A stretch of DNA of 45,911 bases from Candidatus Desulfobacula maris. Its GTDB lineage: Bacteria; Desulfobacterota; Desulfobacteria; Desulfobacterales; Desulfobacteraceae. Where the stretch lies: positions 1 through 45,911 of the forward strand of contig JACNHV010000249.1 of the NCBI GenBank assembly GCA_014383445.1. The letters are read 5' to 3'. Below the pieces are notes generated by a model that worked only from the letters and a program-made list of their open reading frames with translations, did no database searches and had not been told where the DNA came from. The position numbers were made by a program, and so were the translations under genes. Positions 43,667 through 45,911 of this stretch are shown here, one piece after another (position 1 is the stretch's first letter; each line of letters starts with the position of its first letter).

Positions 43667-43750
43667 ATACTAACAGAATGTTAGTTTTTTCATCTTTTTT
43701 TCCTTTTCTAAAAAAGGCTGCTTGAGCAACACAAAGCAGCCTTTTTTAGT
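43667..43750 (+). ncRNA. Predicted sigma-54-dependent small RNA of about 80 nt
   Basis: The predicted transcript begins at the sigma-54 start point and ends at the intrinsic terminator. It would have a 5' hairpin (ACTAACA-GAA-TGTTAGT, 43669-43685, perfect 7 bp), then a pyrimidine-rich single-stranded stretch (about 43686-43708, with UUUUUCCUUUUC), then a 14-bp terminator stem. The pyrimidine stretch is complementary to purine-rich ribosome binding sites. There is no ORF. The architecture resembles Qrr RNAs beside LuxO. The rest of the gap 43387-43755 is AT-rich and holds only the sites listed. Confidence 0.55.
43710..43747 (+). terminator. Strong bidirectional intrinsic terminator
   Basis: A perfect 14-bp stem (AAAAAAGGCTGCTT with AAGCAGCCTTTTTT) and a 10-base loop end in a run of T on the plus strand. 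Read on the minus strand it also serves the feoB-SH3-TPR operon, whose last gene stops at 43756. Confidence 0.9.
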
Positions 43751-43755
43751 TTAGA

Positions 43756-44445
43756 TCACTTTATTTCATCCATCTTACTCTGGGCGATTGGCCCGTACAT
43801 TGAAGTTTCATATTCCGTAACAATTTTCTCGTAAAGTTTTTTGCTCTCACCCACTTTATCATCGATTTCATGCAACATGGCCAGGGCAAATTTTGCTTCA
43901 TCCTTTAATAGATCTGTTTTGCCTTGCTCAATTTGAAGAAAATATTTTTCAGCCTCTTCAAATTCTTTTCTGGCAAGGCTTACATTCCCCAAAGAGGCCA
44001 GAAGAAAATTTTCCATCTGAACGTCATTTTTCAATATCTCAAGGGATTCTTTATAGTATTGATAACTTAGATCAAATTTTGAAGCATCATAACATATTTT
44101 GGCAAATTTAACCTTTGCCAGCTTACCGGCTATGGTATTGGCATACTCCTTAAAAATATTTTGAAAGGCATCTCTGGTTTCCAGATACCCTTTGTCGGGA
44201 TCATTGATTGTTGCATATTGGTTTAGCGCTTGACTTACAAGCAGAGCAGCAGTATTTTCAGCTTTTTGAAAATTGTACATAATTCCTGAAAAAACCACAG
44301 CCACCAAAACAATGGCACCTGCGATCAAAATCAATTGTTTTTTATATTCCTTTGCATAGGCCATTGCCTTTAAAAGGCTTTCTTGAAAAGGATCTATTTG
44401 CTCAAGTTCCTTTCTTCTTTCATTTGACACTCTCTGCTCTGCCAT
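43756..44445 (-). CDS. YfgM/TPR_21-like membrane-anchored tetratricopeptide protein
   Basis: A 229-residue protein with a cytoplasmic N-terminal tail, one membrane helix (LILIAGAIVLVAVVFSGIMY, about 38-58) and a periplasmic domain of helical repeats (TPR_21-like; KFAKICYDASKFDLSYQYYKESLEIL, FEEAEKYFLQIEQGKTDLLKDEAKFALA). YfgM of E. coli, of similar layout, works with SecYEG and periplasmic chaperones. The assignment by fold is reasonable but the role here is not proven. AAGGTGG precedes the ATG. It follows the SH3 gene by 40 bases and is the last gene of the minus-strand operon. Confidence 0.75.
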   Translation of the reverse strand: MAEQRVSNERRKELEQIDPFQESLLKAMAYAKEYKKQLILIAGAIVLVAVVFSGIMYNFQKAENTAALLVSQALNQYATINDPDKGYLETRDAFQNIFKEYANTIAGKLAKVKFAKICYDASKFDLSYQYYKESLEILKNDVQMENFLLASLGNVSLARKEFEEAEKYFLQIEQGKTDLLKDEAKFALAMLHEIDDKVGESKKLYEKIVTEYETSMYGPIAQSKMDEIK

Positions 44446-44485
44446 TCTTTCATTCCACCTTAAAAAATATATTAATAATTAAAAG

Positions 44486-44953
44486 TTACCACACAAGTGT
44501 TTTATAAATCCAACCCACATCACCATCAGCATGTTCAATTTTAATCCAGTTTTCTTTTCTTTCAAGAACCTTAAACGGCACGCCTTTTTCAACTGTAAAC
44601 AAAACCTGGCTTTTGGTACCTGGCTTGGATCTGATATTGCATTTGTCTTTTATTGTAATCACACCTTCTATCTTGCCTAAAAGGGATTTATTAAGCCAGG
44701 CTACATCATTTTCAAAATCCTTGATTTTATACCAATCCTCTTTCTTTTCGATAATTATAAAGGGATGATATTGTTCGACCTGCCACAGAACATCGTATTC
44801 CGTTCCAGGGCCTGATCGAATATTGGCGATACCAGCCGTTAAAGAAAGTCTTTCCTGTGCAAAAACAACCCCGGGGAAAATCAATAAAACTAAAGTAATG
44901 GCCAGCATAGCTTTAATATTTTTAATGCTGACTTCTATATTTAACCGCTTCAT
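44486..44953 (-). CDS. Exported protein with two bacterial SH3 domains
   Basis: About 155 residues: a signal peptide (AMLAITLVLLIFPGVVFA, cleaved before QERL) and two SH3b domains, LTAGIANIRSGPGTEYDVLWQV to NKSLL, and ITIKDKCNIRSKPGTKSQVLFTV to IYKTLVW. SH3b domains bind cell-wall peptides, so a periplasmic envelope role is inferred. ATG at 44953 is set by GGAGG 7 bases upstream; a longer frame from 44983 would overlap feoB and has no ribosome binding site. It is 22 bases downstream of feoB. Confidence 0.82.
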   Translation of the reverse strand: MKRLNIEVSIKNIKAMLAITLVLLIFPGVVFAQERLSLTAGIANIRSGPGTEYDVLWQVEQYHPFIIIEKKEDWYKIKDFENDVAWLNKSLLGKIEGVITIKDKCNIRSKPGTKSQVLFTVEKGVPFKVLERKENWIKIEHADGDVGWIYKTLVW

Positions 44954-44975
44954 AAAAGGCCTCCATAGTATTCTT

Positions 44976-45911
44976 TTAACCAAAACCTAAAACCATTCCT
45001 GTCTTGTATACCAAAAAAGACATGACCCATGCAACCATAGTTGTATATATCAGGTTAAAACCTGCCCATTTTGCTGAAGTCTCCTTGTAAATGGTTACAA
45101 TAGTTGCAAAACAAGGGATATATAATAAAACAAAAATCATCATTGAAAGTGCGGAAAGAGCTGTCATACCGGACTTTTTTAGCGCTTTTTCCAGTGCATC
45201 ACCTTCATCATTGCCAACACCATATAGCACACCCATGGTACTGACAACAACCTCTTTGGCAACAAAACCTGTAACAAGTGCGACACTGGCCTGCCAGCCT
45301 ATTCCAATAGGCTCAAAAAAAACCCCTAACGCTTTTCCAATCTTCCCAATATATGATTTCGACACCCGTTCCTGCTCTTTTGTGTTCTCTATATTTTTTA
45401 TATTTAAATTTAACTGGCGCTTTAACTCTTCTGCTTCTTGAGCATCCGTTGCGGCAATCCTCTGGGAATAATCAGATTTCAGTGCATTGATTTTTCCATC
45501 ATAATCTGCAGAATAGGAAATTATTCTTGGAAAACTTGAAAGCACCCAAATAATAATTGAACCGATAAGAATAACCCCGCCCATTTTTTTTAAAAACATT
45601 TTGCTTCTTTCCCACATGTGGATCAAAAGACTTTTCAACATTGGCATTCTGTACGGAGGCAATTCCATAATAAAAGGTGCATCTTCTCCTTTAAACAAAA
45701 TCGCTCTTAAGAACCTGCCGGATAAAATAGCGATGACAATACCTGTGAGATACAGCATAAAAATAACAGTTCCTGCCTTTTCTGCAAAAAAGCTGCCTGC
45801 CAGTACAATATAAACCGGAAGCCTTGCCGAACAGGACATAAAAGGTGTCATAAGGATGGTTAAAATCCTGTCTTTATCATTCTCCAGAGTTCGTGTGGCC
45901 ATAATCGCAGG
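44976..45911 (-). CDS. feoB: Ferrous iron transport protein FeoB, C-terminal part (cut by the right edge)
   Basis: The frame stays open to the last base; the visible product begins PAIMATRTLENDKDRILTIL, a hallmark of FeoB, followed by PFMSCSARLPVYIVLAGSFF (gate motif with its Cys) and several membrane helices (IIWVLSSFP, ASVALVTGFVAKEVVVSTMGVLYG, FVLLYIPCFATIVTIYKE). The GTPase and first membrane half are outside the window. FeoB imports Fe(II), the main iron form for an anaerobe. A charged loop of about 60 residues (ALKSDYSQRIAATDAQEAEELKRQ) separates helices. It probably forms an operon with the SH3 and TPR genes. Confidence 0.95.
   Translation of the reverse strand, partial: PAIMATRTLENDKDRILTILMTPFMSCSARLPVYIVLAGSFFAEKAGTVIFMLYLTGIVIAILSGRFLRAILFKGEDAPFIMELPPYRMPMLKSLLIHMWERSKMFLKKMGGVILIGSIIIWVLSSFPRIISYSADYDGKINALKSDYSQRIAATDAQEAEELKRQLNLNIKNIENTKEQERVSKSYIGKIGKALGVFFEPIGIGWQASVALVTGFVAKEVVVSTMGVLYGVGNDEGDALEKALKKSGMTALSALSMMIFVLLYIPCFATIVTIYKETSAKWAGFNLIYTTMVAWVMSFLVYKTGMVLGFG

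Noticed and set aside
43669-43690. The hairpin ACTAACA-GAA-TGTTAGT followed by T5 as an early terminator of the sigma-54 transcript.
   Set aside because: The stem has only two G-C pairs and would end the RNA after about 22 nt; it is more likely a 5' structural hairpin, though partial termination cannot be excluded.

Overview
The window comes from an AT-rich chromosome. Gene content points to an anaerobic, sulfate-reducer-like member of the Desulfobacterota (Desulfobacteraceae-type). The evidence is indolepyruvate:ferredoxin oxidoreductase (iorAB), a futalosine-type menaquinone gene (mqnB), an NtrY/NtrX pair in an lpxC-rsmD-coaD cluster, type IV pilus genes pilMNOPQ, FeoB, and many two-component and sigma-54 regulators. 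The taxonomic call is inference; there is no rRNA here. Nearly everything is core-type chromosomal sequence. There is no tRNA, rRNA, CRISPR array, prophage or intact insertion sequence that I can see.

Layout. 1-3.84 kb (minus): the N-terminal part of a Cache-PAS membrane sensor running off the left edge, then nadB and an SH3/coiled-coil membrane protein. 4.06-5.80 kb (plus): an acyl-CoA ligase. 5.78-11.24 kb (minus): tcdA, tatD, mqnB, aroQ, iorB, iorA and a likely small ORF at the head of the ior transcript. 11.39-13.99 kb (minus): hslO and comM. 14.18-21.23 kb (plus): a tightly packed lpxC-DUF4390-ntrY-ntrX-rsmD-coaD-LysR cluster. 21.24-22.24 kb (minus): a GGDEF remnant and an enoyl-CoA isomerase/hydratase. 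22.46-26.37 kb (plus): a three-gene set encoding a HyuA-type ASKHA ATPase, a histone-deacetylase-fold amidohydrolase with a Cys-rich tail, and an EpmA-like lysyl ligase. 26.38-29.87 kb: DUF368 and pcm (minus), an RCK ion channel (plus), 5-formyl-THF cyclo-ligase (minus). 30.06-35.12 kb (plus): serS, thrC, a LysM-like protein and a TPR lipoprotein. 35.11-40.39 kb (minus): pilM-N-O-P-Q in assembly order. 40.59-43.39 kb (plus): a histidine kinase and an NtrC-type regulator. 43.4-43.76 kb: a non-coding stretch. 43.76-45.91 kb (minus): a YfgM-like TPR protein, a two-SH3 exported protein and the C-terminal part of feoB cut by the right edge.

The most interesting non-coding signal lies at 43.4-43.75 kb. 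Just after the NtrC-type regulator, whose GAFTGA loop is intact, there is a 36-bp near-palindrome and a related second site. These are followed by a near-consensus -24/-12 sigma-54 promoter. About 80 nt later comes a strong intrinsic terminator, with no gene in between on that strand. This has the architecture of a sigma-54-dependent small RNA, like the Qrr RNAs next to LuxO. The most interesting coding signal is the hyuA-HDAC-epmA set, a possible lysine modification/de-modification module. Other points: a channel with a degenerate selectivity filter, an NtrX with GAFEEA instead of GAFTGA, and a hairpin that would hide the ribosome binding site of the enoyl-CoA isomerase mRNA.
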